Translations under genes and position numbers: made by a program
Assembly: GCA_051061015.1 (NCBI GenBank)
Contig: JBPFEG010000060.1
Span: 124,001 to 188,000, forward strand
DNA length: 64,000 nt
Reading direction: 5' to 3'
Source of the DNA: Methylomicrobium sp051061015
GTDB taxonomy: Bacteria; Pseudomonadota; Gammaproteobacteria; Methylococcales; Methylomonadaceae
Notes under the pieces: model-generated
Told to the model about the DNA's origin: nothing
The model's database searches: none
Seen by the model: only the letters and a program-made list of their open reading frames with translations
Shown: positions 53,607-62,181 of the stretch, piece after piece
How positions within the stretch are numbered: the first letter of the stretch is position 1
Layout: the number at the start of each line of letters is the position of its first letter

Positions 53607-54330
53607 TCAAACAAGCGGCAATAATTTGCCGGGATTCAATATCCCGTTCGGATCGAATTTCCGTTTGATCACCTGCATCAGTTCCACGGCACTCGCGCCG
53701 AGTTCGCGGTCGATAAAACCCCGCTTTTCCAGGCAGACGCCGTGTTCCCCGGAGAGAGTGCCCCGCAGATCAAGCACCAGTGCGAGCACTTTATCCAGAC
53801 ACTCCTGTGCTTTTCGCGCCTGTTCGGAAGTGTCCGGATTCAATAATAAATTCACATGAATATTGCCGTTGCCGGCATGGCCGAAATTGATGATCGGCAA
53901 ATCGTATTTGGCCGACAGCCGGTCGAGCCCTGCAATCAGGTCGGGAATCGCAGTCACCGGGACGGCCAGGTCTTCGTTGATTTCTTCGGCGCGATTTTAC
54001 GCAAGGCCGGAGGCAGCGCTTTGCGGGTTTGCCAGTGCGTTTCGACCTCTTCGGTGTTAGCGGCGATAGGCATATCCAGCCGTCCGTTATTGCAGGCGGA
54101 CGCCGCGACTCTGGCTTGTTGGCGCCATGGGGCCGCGCGCGGTCAAGGGAATGCGGTATTCATTGCAAGCGTTGACGATGCGGACGACCTGCTCATGCGT
54201 GCTCGGAAACACGACCGCTTGCGCAAGGAAATGGCGGTGGCAGTTGTCATAGCCATAGGCCCAGCAGTCTTCAGGTTCGGTTAAAATGTCCTTTGCAGGC
54301 AGAATCCATTTGAGTCGGGATAAAAAACCG
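53607..54330 (-). pseudogene. Decayed FAD-linked oxidase (glycolate oxidase GlcD-type)
   Basis: Reads on the minus strand. The N-terminus is recognisable in one frame (LPAKDILTEPEDCWAYGYDN, then LAQAVVFPSTHEQVVRIVNACNE and IPLTARG). The glycine-rich FAD segment is missing: after ARG the sequence runs straight into another frame (RVAASACNNGRLDMPI, TEEVETHWQTRKALPPALRKIAPK), so a large internal deletion has occurred. A further one-base loss follows near 53985, after which the frame to 53607 (TAIPDLIAGLDR, then FGHAGNGNIHVNLLL, ending GILNPGKLLPLV) is the intact C-terminal domain. No start codon remains. Confidence 0.85.
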
Positions 54331-54374
54331 GCAGCTCATTCAGGCCGATTATGCACAGGAACAGCGTGACCGGC

Positions 54375-54962
54375 TCAACCGCCGAAGATCTGATAATCGA
54401 TCAGATCGCATAAGCAGTGTGTGATCATCAGGTGCGTTTCCAGGATGTATGCAGCCGAATTCGAAGGAACGCGGAGTTCCAGATCGTTTTCGCGCAGCAG
54501 AGGCGAAATGCTGCCGCCCTCCTGGCCGGTCAGCGCGATCACCGAAATATCCTTGTCATGCGCGCTGTTGACTGCTTTTAATGTGTTCGCGGAATGCCCT
54601 CCGATCGTATAAACAACCAGAATGTCGCCGCTGTGTCCGAGCGCCCGGAGCGGTTTAGCGAAAATATCGTCAAACTGCATGTCGTTCGCGATCGCGGTCA
54701 GCAGGGCCATACCGGTGCCTAACGCAATCGCGGGCAACGAGGGACGGTCGCGCTCATAACGATTGATCAGGGAGGAGACCAGCAATTGCGCGTTGTTTGC
54801 CGATCCTCCGTTGCCGCAGGTCATGATTTTCTTGTCGTTAAGCAGGGCATGGACGAGGCGTTGTGAAGCGAAACCGATCAGTTCAGACAGATTGACCATG
54901 GCTTCCTGCTGGGTCTGCATGCTGTTGGTGAAATGGTTGATGACGCGTTCTTGTAAACTCAT
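54375..54962 (-). CDS. diaA: DiaA-type SIS-domain protein (phosphoheptose isomerase-like)
   Basis: A 195-aa SIS-fold protein. DiaA binds DnaA and times replication initiation; GmhA isomerises sedoheptulose 7-phosphate. KIMTCGNGGSANNAQLLVSSLINRYE and DILVVYTIGGHSANTLKAV are common to both, but the position beside yraN (as in the E. coli yraN-diaA order) supports DiaA. Zinc-binding residues of GmhA cannot be judged by eye. Lies 11 bases after yraN. Confidence 0.85.
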   Translation of the reverse strand: MSLQERVINHFTNSMQTQQEAMVNLSELIGFASQRLVHALLNDKKIMTCGNGGSANNAQLLVSSLINRYERDRPSLPAIALGTGMALLTAIANDMQFDDIFAKPLRALGHSGDILVVYTIGGHSANTLKAVNSAHDKDISVIALTGQEGGSISPLLRENDLELRVPSNSAAYILETHLMITHCLCDLIDYQIFGG

Positions 54963-54973
54963 GTCCGCTAGTT

Positions 54974-55372
54974 TTACGATGAAAAAGCATTGGGTATCCA
55001 GTCGATGCCGCCGTCGCCAGCGATCGCGACCACGTCGAAACGGATCGGGCAGTCGAGTTTTTGCTTGGACAAATATACCTGGGTGGCGGCTATTATACGC
55101 GATTGCTTGGTACGGGTAATGCTTTCCGTGGCGCTCCCGTAACGGGAAGATTTGCGGAATCTGACTTCCACGATGACTAGTTTCCCCCCGTCCTGCATGA
55201 TCAGATCGATCTCGCCCTGCTTGCAGCGAAAATTCCGACAGACCGGTGTCAGGCCCTTGTCAATCAGAAATCGCCGGGCTTTTGCTTCTGCGTCATCGCC
55301 GCGCAACAGATGGGGTGCCTTAGAGGGAATGCCTGCCAGCAGGCTTAGCAAGCCGGATTTATCTTTCTTCAC
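54974..55372 (-). CDS. yraN: UPF0102 family protein YraN
   Basis: Restriction-endonuclease-fold protein of 132 aa with unknown function. EAKARRFLIDKGLTPVCRNFRCKQGEIDLIMQDGGKLVIVEVRFRKS is the family core. It precedes diaA. The upstream lpoA gene found in enterics is absent; rsmI starts 138 bases away in the other direction. Confidence 0.95.
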   Translation of the reverse strand: MKKDKSGLLSLLAGIPSKAPHLLRGDDAEAKARRFLIDKGLTPVCRNFRCKQGEIDLIMQDGGKLVIVEVRFRKSSRYGSATESITRTKQSRIIAATQVYLSKQKLDCPIRFDVVAIAGDGGIDWIPNAFSS

Positions 55373-55510
55373 GAGAGGGAGAGTTTTTCAGGTTCGGCCG
55401 GGTTATAATCGTAAAATTTGACAGTTAACAAGCGCTTTATCAAATAATCGGAGAGATTTTGGCACAGTTTTTTTAAGCTGTCTTGATGAACGCTTTTTTG
55501 AGGCGAATGG

Positions 55511-56377
55511 ATGACGAGCGAATGCGGCAAATTGTATGTGGTTGCCACCCCGATTGGTAACCTTGGTGATATCAGTTACCGGGCTGTAGAAACGCTTCGG
55601 CAGGTCGATTTGATCGCCGCCGAAGATACGCGGCATATCAAAATCTTATTGCAGCATTACGGTATCAACCGAAAAGTCATCTCGTTGCATCAGCATAATG
55701 AAGAGCGTGCTTCGGCGGATCTGCTCGAAAAACTCCGGGCGGGGCTGTCGATTGCACTGGTGTCGGATGCGGGGACGCCGCTGGTCAGCGATCCCGGCAT
55801 GCCGCTGGTACAGGCGGTCAGGGATGCAGGGATCGAGGTGTCGCCACTGCCGGGCGCCTGCGCGCTGATCGCGGCTTTGTCCGTGGCGGGGTTGCCGACG
55901 GCACGGTTCTCATTTGAAGGTTTCGCCCCCAGAACGTCGTCGGAAAGAAAATCCTTTTTTAAGGCAAAAGCGGAATCTATGGAGACATGGATTTTTTATG
56001 AATCCTGCCATCGTGTACTGGCATCCTTGCAGGACATGAAGGAGATGTTGCCTGCAGATCGCCGGATTGTGATTGCCAGGGAATTGACGAAACTTCATGA
56101 AACGGTGGTGAAAATGACCCTGAGCGAAGCGCAGGCGTTGGTCGAATCCGATCCGAACATGCAGAGAGGAGAGTTTGTCATCCTAGTCGAGGGTGCGCCG
56201 AGAGATGAGCGTTCGGCAGAGATTACGGCCGAACAGGAAAAAATGCTCGAAATTCTGCTGAGAGAATGCTCGATTAAAACCGCCGTTGCGCTGGCGGTTG
56301 AGATTACGGGGGGGCGCAAAAAAGCCCTCTATCAGGCGGCGCTGAGGCTTCAGTCGACAAAAGAGAATGATGATTAA
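55511..56377 (+). CDS. rsmI: 16S rRNA 2'-O-methyltransferase (C1402) RsmI
   Basis: Methylates the ribose of C1402 in 16S rRNA. 288 aa of tetrapyrrole-methylase fold. N-terminus LYVVATPIGNLGDISYRAVETL, then AEDTRHIKILLQHYGI, SDAGTPLVSDPG and PGACALIAALSVAGLPTARFSFEGF. A run of seven G near 56309 lies within the C-terminal coding part. Divergent from yraN; followed by rnpB. Confidence 0.96.
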   Translation: MTSECGKLYVVATPIGNLGDISYRAVETLRQVDLIAAEDTRHIKILLQHYGINRKVISLHQHNEERASADLLEKLRAGLSIALVSDAGTPLVSDPGMPLVQAVRDAGIEVSPLPGACALIAALSVAGLPTARFSFEGFAPRTSSERKSFFKAKAESMETWIFYESCHRVLASLQDMKEMLPADRRIVIARELTKLHETVVKMTLSEAQALVESDPNMQRGEFVILVEGAPRDERSAEITAEQEKMLEILLRECSIKTAVALAVEITGGRKKALYQAALRLQSTKENDD

Positions 56378-56431
56378 CGTTAATATTTTTCAGTTCGGCG
56401 ATTATCATGAATTTATGATACACTATGAATT

Positions 56432-56827
56432 GAAAGAGTCGGCTGAGCAGTCGCTGTTTTATCGTAAAGATAAAATGGAGGAAAGTCCGGGCTCCATAGG
56501 GCAGGGCGCCAGGTAACGCCTGGGAGGTGCGAGTCTACGGAAAGTGCCACAGAAAATATACCGCCCAGCCCCTAAATTTTTGTTAATTCCTTAATGGGAG
56601 TTTTCAGTAAATTTAGAGGCTGGGTAAGGGTGAAAAGGTGCGGTAAGAGCGCACCGCGTCTCTGGTAACAGAGGCGGCACGGAAAACCCCGCCCGGAGCA
56701 AGATCAAATAGAGGAACAAACGCGCGGCCCGCGCGGTTCCTGGGTAGATTGCTTGAGTTGCAGGGTAACTTGCAACCTAGATGAATGGCTGTTCAAGACA
56801 GAACCCGGCTTACAGGCTGACTCTTTC
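56432..56827 (+). ncRNA. rnpB: RNase P RNA (M1 RNA), bacterial type A
   Basis: The catalytic RNA of RNase P. Conserved landmarks are all present: GAGGAAAGTCCGGGC, the ACAGAAA block, GGTGCGGTAAGAGCGCACCG, GCCCGGAGCAAGATCAAATA, and the final AGACAGAACCCGGCTTACAG. The ends GAAAGAGTC (56432-56440) and GACTCTTTC (56819-56827) pair as P1. P12 is an extended AT-rich arm (56564-56624). The rsmI-rnpB-mraZ order is common in gammaproteobacteria. Confidence 0.97.
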
Positions 56828-57107
56828 AATTTTCTTTATCCATATCGTTTGCGATCGGTCGATCCAAACGTCAGAATTTATCTTCTTGTTCTATCGTTTT
56901 TAACCCCAGAGTTTACTTCCTTTCCAATTTGAATTTTCCCCAGGCAGGGCGCAAGTTTTGTGTTCTGTTAAAGTAGTTTCTTATGTTATTCATGTAACAT
57001 TCTGATAGCAAAAATTATTTGTGAAGGAGGGTTTTTTGTTTTTCCCTGCTTGATCATATCCTCTGTAAGTCATTGTCAAAAAAGAAAGAAATTTGTTCTA
57101 AAGGCTC
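56828..57107. other. Region between rnpB and the mraZ promoter
   Basis: AT-rich, no gene. A 6+4 bp hairpin with a bulge (56846-56870) just after rnpB may help terminate or process it, but the T-run is weak. Confidence 0.35.
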
Positions 57108-57136
57108 TTGACTCTGGTTCGCTAGAATCTTATAGT
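57108..57136 (+). promoter_or_regulatory. mraZ promoter (sigma-70 type)
   Basis: TTGACT (57108-57113), a 17-base spacer, then TATAGT (57131-57136), five of six matches to TATAAT. Predicted transcription start near 57143, 50 bases before the mraZ start. Confidence 0.65.
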
Positions 57137-57159
57137 GGAGTCCAAGTGGTAAAAAGTGG
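57134..57159 (+). promoter_or_regulatory. MraZ operator: three AGTGG repeats
   Basis: AGTGG occurs at 57134-57138, 57145-57149 and 57155-57159, a spacing of 11 and 10 bases, i.e. the same helix face. MraZ is known to bind tandem G-rich pentamer repeats spaced about ten bases before its own gene. The first repeat overlaps the minus-10 box, so self-repression of the dcw cluster is expected. Confidence 0.65.
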
Positions 57160-57194
57160 AAAATTTTGGTTTTTTCTAGTTCCTGGGGGAGTGT

Positions 57195-57662
57195 TTGTTT
57201 CGGGGCATCAGTTCGCTCAATCTTGACGATAAAGGACGTCTGGCAATTCCGACCCGCTACCGGGACGAATTGCAGGATTGTTGCGAGCGTCAGCTGGTCG
57301 TCACGGTCGCGGTCAACGAGCTATGTGTCGGGGAAGCGGGTTGCCTTTGGCTTTATCCGATGCCCGAGTGGGAGAAACTCGAACAAACGATCAGTAAATT
57401 ACCGACGCTAAATAAGATGGCCGGCAAATTGCGGCGTTTTTTGATCGGTAATGCCTCGGAATGCGAAATGGACGCCCAAGGCAGATTATTACTGCCGGAA
57501 AAACTCAGACGCTTTGCCAATATGGAAAAGAAAATCGTTTTAGTCGGACAGTTGAACAAATTCGAGATATGGAATGAAGACGCCTGGATGGCGAAGGAAG
57601 CCGAATGGCTCGCCGGCGATGACAACGACGGATTGGACGAACTCGGTACGTTGTCATTTTAA
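57195..57662 (+). CDS. mraZ: Transcriptional regulator MraZ
   Basis: Dodecameric DNA-binding protein with two AbrB-like SpoVT/MraZ repeats, 155 aa. N-terminal FRGISSLNLDDKGRLAIPTRYRDEL and the second repeat SECEMDAQGRLLLPEKLRRFA carry the conserved D-x-x-G-R-x-x-x-P. TTG start at 57195 with GGGGGA before it. First gene of the dcw cluster; likely represses its own promoter. Confidence 0.95.
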   Translation: MFRGISSLNLDDKGRLAIPTRYRDELQDCCERQLVVTVAVNELCVGEAGCLWLYPMPEWEKLEQTISKLPTLNKMAGKLRRFLIGNASECEMDAQGRLLLPEKLRRFANMEKKIVLVGQLNKFEIWNEDAWMAKEAEWLAGDDNDGLDELGTLSF

Positions 57663-57672
57663 GAGAATAGTT

Positions 57673-58599
57673 GTGTTGCATTTACCAGTTATGCTGGAAG
57701 AGGCGCTTGAACAGTTGGCGATCAAGCGTGATGGGGTTTATTTGGATTGTACGTTCGGACGCGGAGGGCATAGCCGAGCGTTATTGCAACGACTGGATAC
57801 TGACGGACGCCTGTTGGCAATCGACAGGGATCCGGAAGCGATAAAGTCCGATGCTGCGCAAGATCTGCTGCAGGATAACCGTTTTCAATTGTTTCACGGT
57901 TGTTTTTCGGAACTGGCCGACATCGTCGAGAACGAAGGCTTGAGCGGTCGAATCGACGGCATCTTGCTCGATCTCGGCGTTTCTTCGCCGCAGCTGGACG
58001 CCCCGGAGAGAGGCTTCAGCTTTATGAAAGAAGGGCCGTTGGACATGCGGATGAACAGCAGCATCGGTATTTCGGCGGCAGACTGGCTGGCGGTGGTGCC
58101 GGAAAAAGAATTGGTCCGGGTGTTATTCGAATATGGCGAAGAGCGGTATGCGCGGCGCATTGCGAAAACGATTGTGACGCGCAGAAGCGAAACTCCAATT
58201 AAAACAACCCGGCAACTGGCCGAATTAATTGCTGATGCGGCACCGACTACGGAGCGGCATAAACATCCTGCAACCCGTACATTTCAAGCGATACGAATTG
58301 AAATCAATCATGAATTGGATGAATTGCACAGCGCCCTGCGGCAGGCAGTGCAGGTTTTGAAACCCGGAGGGCGGCTGGTTGTGATCTCGTTTCATTCGCT
58401 GGAAGACCGGATCGTCAAGCGATTTATTCGCAGCGAGTCAGGAAGCAAGCACGATCCCGGTAAATTGCCGATCAGGGAGAGCGAGATTGAGAAAGGCGTA
58501 TTAAAAAAAATCGGCTCTTCAATCAAGGCCGCCTTGCAAGAGATTGAGCAAAATCCCAGGGCACGCAGCGCGGTATTGCGAACGGCAGAGAGAATTTAA
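57673..58599 (+). CDS. rsmH: 16S rRNA m4C1402 methyltransferase RsmH
   Basis: Methylates N4 of C1402 in 16S rRNA, the same residue RsmI acts on. 308 aa, class I SAM methyltransferase: LDCTFGRGGHSRALL, LLAIDRDPEA, DGILLDLGVSSPQLD, GRLVVISFHSLEDRIVK. The GTG at 57673 (10 bases after mraZ) is chosen over the long upstream frame. Confidence 0.95.
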   Translation: MLHLPVMLEEALEQLAIKRDGVYLDCTFGRGGHSRALLQRLDTDGRLLAIDRDPEAIKSDAAQDLLQDNRFQLFHGCFSELADIVENEGLSGRIDGILLDLGVSSPQLDAPERGFSFMKEGPLDMRMNSSIGISAADWLAVVPEKELVRVLFEYGEERYARRIAKTIVTRRSETPIKTTRQLAELIADAAPTTERHKHPATRTFQAIRIEINHELDELHSALRQAVQVLKPGGRLVVISFHSLEDRIVKRFIRSESGSKHDPGKLPIRESEIEKGVLKKIGSSIKAALQEIEQNPRARSAVLRTAERI

Positions 58600-58602
58600 G
58601 AA

Positions 58603-58875
58603 GTGGCGGCATTCAAAAATTTGGCCATGGGTGCGTTGTTTGCGCTGCTGCTCGCATCTGCGCTGGCTGCGATTTACAGCAAATACCATTCCCGTCAGGT
58701 TTTTATCGAGATCCAGAAACAGGAAAAAATTCTGGATCAATATGACGTCGAATGGGGGCAGTTGCAACTGGAACTGACGACTCAGGCGGATCAAAGCAAG
58801 ATCGAACTGAGCGCCCGTGAACAGCTGAAACTAGTGATGCCCGAGCGGGATAAGATCGTTTACTTGAAACCATGA
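58603..58875 (+). CDS. ftsL: Cell division protein FtsL
   Basis: Small bitopic divisome protein, 90 aa: one transmembrane helix (residues about 6-26) then a periplasmic coiled coil (SRQVFIEIQKQEKILDQYDVEWGQLQLE). Works with FtsB and FtsQ to activate FtsI/FtsW. GTG start at 58603, 3 bases after rsmH; its stop overlaps the ftsI start in ATGA. Confidence 0.93.
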   Translation: MAAFKNLAMGALFALLLASALAAIYSKYHSRQVFIEIQKQEKILDQYDVEWGQLQLELTTQADQSKIELSAREQLKLVMPERDKIVYLKP

Positions 58876-60710
58876 GAGATTTTCGCGGCAGGGTCAAATC
58901 GGGAGCGGCGCCGGTCGATTGCGAGCGGAGGAGAAAACTGCTCGTTGCGTCGGTGATGCTGTTCATGACCGCCTTGGTGGTGCGCGCTATCGATCTGCAG
59001 GTTTTCGATAAACATTTTCTGCAAAAACAGGGCAATAAAACTTATGTAACCGATGTGGTCGTGCCGGCTTATCGCGGCATGATTCGGGATCGAAACGGCG
59101 AGCCCCTGGCGGTCAGTACGCCGATGCAGTCGATCTGGGTCAATGCGAAGGATCATCATCAGGCTGAGCAGGATTTCGAGGATGACCTGAAGAAACGGAA
59201 AAAAAGCTCGGAAGAGGTCGCTGTTCTGCTTGAAGACTATCGCAGCAAGACCCGCGCCGCGATCCGTGAGATGGAACGTCTGCTCGATTTGCCGGCTGGA
59301 AGAGTTGCTGGCTTGTTGAACGATAATCCCAAACGGCAATTTTCCTATGTGATCCGCCGAATTGAGCCGCCGCTTGCCGATCAGGTGAAGAATTTAAAAA
59401 TTGCCGGCGTCAATTTTGATCGCGAATTCAAGCGCTTTTATCCGGCTGGCGCGGTTTCTGCGCATGTTGTTGGTTTTACCGATCTGAACGATACAGGGCA
59501 GGAGGGCATCGAGAAGGGGTACGAAGATGTGTTGAAAGGGGTGCCGGGTCGCAAGCGGGTAATTCGCGACGGCAAGCAGCACATCATCGAGGATGTCGAA
59601 AATGTCCGAGATCCGTCGCCGGGACGCGATCTTGAGCTGAGCATCGATCAGCGCATTCAATACATCGCCTATAAAGAGTTGCAGCGTGCGGTAACAGAGA
59701 ATAATGCCAAGTCCGCTTCGCTGGCGGTACTGGATGCAAGAAACGGAGAGATATTAGCTGCGGTCAGTTTGCCGCCTTTCAATCCGAATGCGCGGGAAGA
59801 CTTGAAAGAGAATCTTTACCGGAACCGGGCAATGACCGAGATTTTTGAACCCGGATCGACCGTGAAGCCGTTTGTGGTCGCCGCAGCGCTGGATGGCGGT
59901 TATGTGCGGCCGAACGAGCTGTTTGTAACTCATGGAGTTTTCCAGGTGGGCAGGCATACGGTCAAGGATGTGCATAACTACGGCACGATGGATTTGACCC
60001 ATGTGATCAAGAAATCCAGCAATGTCGCGGTATCGCAAATGGCATTGAAAATGCCGCCGAAATATTTTTGGGGTATTTACAACCAACTGGGTTTCGGTTC
60101 TTCTGCAGAAGCCGGGTTTCCCGGCGAAGCGGCCGGCCGGTTACTGCACTATTCGAAAATGCAGGATTTCGACAGGGCGACGCTGTCGTTCGGCTATGGA
60201 CTCAGTGCCTCGGTCGTACAGCTGGCGAGAGCCTATACCGCATTGGCCGACGACGGCGTATTGCATACGGTCAGTTTGCTGAAACGCGATGAAGACCCGA
60301 ATCCGGTGCGCGTGTTTTCATCGAAGACCGCCAAAAGTGTACGGAAAATGATGGAAAGCGTGATCATGAAGGATGGCACCGCTTACGAGGCGAGGGTCGA
60401 CGGCTATACGGTGGCGGGCAAGACCGGTACGGTAAAAAAATCCGACGGGAGGTCCGGTTATGCCGGAGGCAAATATTTCGCGGTATTCGCGGGCATGGCG
60501 CCGGCCAGCGACCCGAAGCTAATCATTACAGTGATGATCGACGAACCTTCGGCAGGCAAGTATTACGGCGGGCTTGTGTCGGCGCCGGTATTTTCCCGAG
60601 TCATGAGCGGGGCTTTGCGTGTGCTCGATATCGCGCCCGATATGGAAGATACGATGCCGATCGTGTTGTCCCGCAAAGATTTCGTGATGAACGGCCGTGA
60701 AGTTAACTGA
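58872..60710 (+). CDS. ftsI: Peptidoglycan transpeptidase FtsI (PBP3)
   Basis: Septal transpeptidase, 612 aa. N-terminal transmembrane helix (about 22-42) and a PBP dimerisation domain, then the transpeptidase domain: STVK with catalytic S329, SSN in KKSSNVAVSQ, and KTG in AGKTGTVKK. Overlaps ftsL and, by 14 bases, murE. Confidence 0.96.
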   Translation: MRDFRGRVKSGAAPVDCERRRKLLVASVMLFMTALVVRAIDLQVFDKHFLQKQGNKTYVTDVVVPAYRGMIRDRNGEPLAVSTPMQSIWVNAKDHHQAEQDFEDDLKKRKKSSEEVAVLLEDYRSKTRAAIREMERLLDLPAGRVAGLLNDNPKRQFSYVIRRIEPPLADQVKNLKIAGVNFDREFKRFYPAGAVSAHVVGFTDLNDTGQEGIEKGYEDVLKGVPGRKRVIRDGKQHIIEDVENVRDPSPGRDLELSIDQRIQYIAYKELQRAVTENNAKSASLAVLDARNGEILAAVSLPPFNPNAREDLKENLYRNRAMTEIFEPGSTVKPFVVAAALDGGYVRPNELFVTHGVFQVGRHTVKDVHNYGTMDLTHVIKKSSNVAVSQMALKMPPKYFWGIYNQLGFGSSAEAGFPGEAAGRLLHYSKMQDFDRATLSFGYGLSASVVQLARAYTALADDGVLHTVSLLKRDEDPNPVRVFSSKTAKSVRKMMESVIMKDGTAYEARVDGYTVAGKTGTVKKSDGRSGYAGGKYFAVFAGMAPASDPKLIITVMIDEPSAGKYYGGLVSAPVFSRVMSGALRVLDIAPDMEDTMPIVLSRKDFVMNGREVN

Positions 60711-62181
60711 GTTATTGGCCGGTGAGGCTGTTTTCGCGTGCGAGAGAGAGATCAGCGGTCTAACGCTGGATAGCCGAAAGATTTTGCCGGGTGATGCATT
60801 TATCGCTCTCTCCGGTTCGAATCAGCATGGCTTGCAGCATGCAGCGCAGGCACTCGAACGTGGCGCAGCGGTCGTCCTATACGATCCGGCAGGCGGGGGA
60901 ACGGAACTGGCGGCGGCTTTGAATGGCGCACCGCTGGTGGCAGTCCGAAATTTGGGCTGGAATTTGGGAAAGTTGGCTGCGGGTTTTTACGGTGCCCCCT
61001 CCGGAAGCATGAACGTCATAGGCATTACCGGCACCAATGGCAAGACTTCGTGCTCTCAGTTTCTGAGCCAGGTGTTGCCCGATTGCGGCGTGATCGGAAC
61101 TTTGGGGTGGGGCGAATGGGGGAGGCTGAACGCCACCCTGAATACGACGCCCGATGCACTCGCGGTGCAACAAATGCTGGCCGAACTGCTTAAACAGGGC
61201 AAGAAGTCAGTTGCAATGGAGGTTTCGTCGCATGGTCTCGAGCAGGGACGAGTCAATGGCGTGCGCTTCCTCGGGGCGGTATTTACCAATATCAGTCGGG
61301 ATCATCTGGACTATCACGGCACGATGGAGGCCTATGTCGCGGCTAAGTTAGCCTTGCTCAGACAGCCGGGTCTGGCTTTTGCAGCGGTGAATTTGGATGA
61401 CGAATACAGTGCCCAAATCCTGGCGGCGATACCGGACAGCGTAGCGGTGTGGGGCCATAGCCGTCTCGGAAAAACAGTCGGCAAGGGAGAAAGCCTACAG
61501 GCTGAGAATATACGGCATGAGCCGGACGGGGTCATGTTCGATGCCTGCTGGCGTGGTGATCGGGTGAACGTGCGAACTCTATTGGTTGGGGATTTCAATA
61601 TCGACAACTGTTTGAGTGTTTTGTCGGTGATGCTCGCGATCGGCGAACCGATCGAATTGGCAGCCGCAAAACTGCGCAGACTGATCCCGGTCCAGGGGCG
61701 CATGGAGCGGTTTGGCGGCAATCATCAGCCGCGGGTGTTTGTCGATTATGCGCACACGCCCGACGCGCTCGATAAAGTGTTGTCCAGTGCGAGAGGGCAT
61801 TGCCGGGATAATTTATGGGTCGTGTTCGGCTGTGGTGGCAATCGGGATAAGGGCAAACGTGCGGAGATGGGCGCCATCGCTTCACGATGGGCGGATTATG
61901 TAATCGTAACCGATGACAATCCACGTGATGAAGACAGTCAGGACATTGTGGATCACATTCTGGCGGGCTGTCGAAAGGAGCGGGTACGAGTGGTCAGAGA
62001 CAGAAAACAGGCGATTCAATCCTCTATTTTAGAGGCGGACAGCAACGATTGGGTCATAATTGCCGGCAAAGGGCATGAAGATTATCAGGAAATAGCCGGG
62101 ATACGCTATCCGTTTAGCGATGCCGAAACTGTGCAGAGAGCATTGAATATGAGAGTGAATGGTGAACATGCGGTTGAGTGA
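60697..62181 (+). CDS. murE: UDP-MurNAc-tripeptide synthetase MurE
   Basis: Adds meso-diaminopimelate to UDP-MurNAc-dipeptide. 494 aa; P-loop ITGTNGKTS, then MEVSSHGLEQGRV. The DNPR motif (VTDDNPRDED) that binds meso-diaminopimelate is present, so the peptidoglycan is the usual Gram-negative type. GTG start inside the end of ftsI; overlaps murF by 23 bases. Confidence 0.96.
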   Translation: MKLTELLAGEAVFACEREISGLTLDSRKILPGDAFIALSGSNQHGLQHAAQALERGAAVVLYDPAGGGTELAAALNGAPLVAVRNLGWNLGKLAAGFYGAPSGSMNVIGITGTNGKTSCSQFLSQVLPDCGVIGTLGWGEWGRLNATLNTTPDALAVQQMLAELLKQGKKSVAMEVSSHGLEQGRVNGVRFLGAVFTNISRDHLDYHGTMEAYVAAKLALLRQPGLAFAAVNLDDEYSAQILAAIPDSVAVWGHSRLGKTVGKGESLQAENIRHEPDGVMFDACWRGDRVNVRTLLVGDFNIDNCLSVLSVMLAIGEPIELAAAKLRRLIPVQGRMERFGGNHQPRVFVDYAHTPDALDKVLSSARGHCRDNLWVVFGCGGNRDKGKRAEMGAIASRWADYVIVTDDNPRDEDSQDIVDHILAGCRKERVRVVRDRKQAIQSSILEADSNDWVIIAGKGHEDYQEIAGIRYPFSDAETVQRALNMRVNGEHAVE

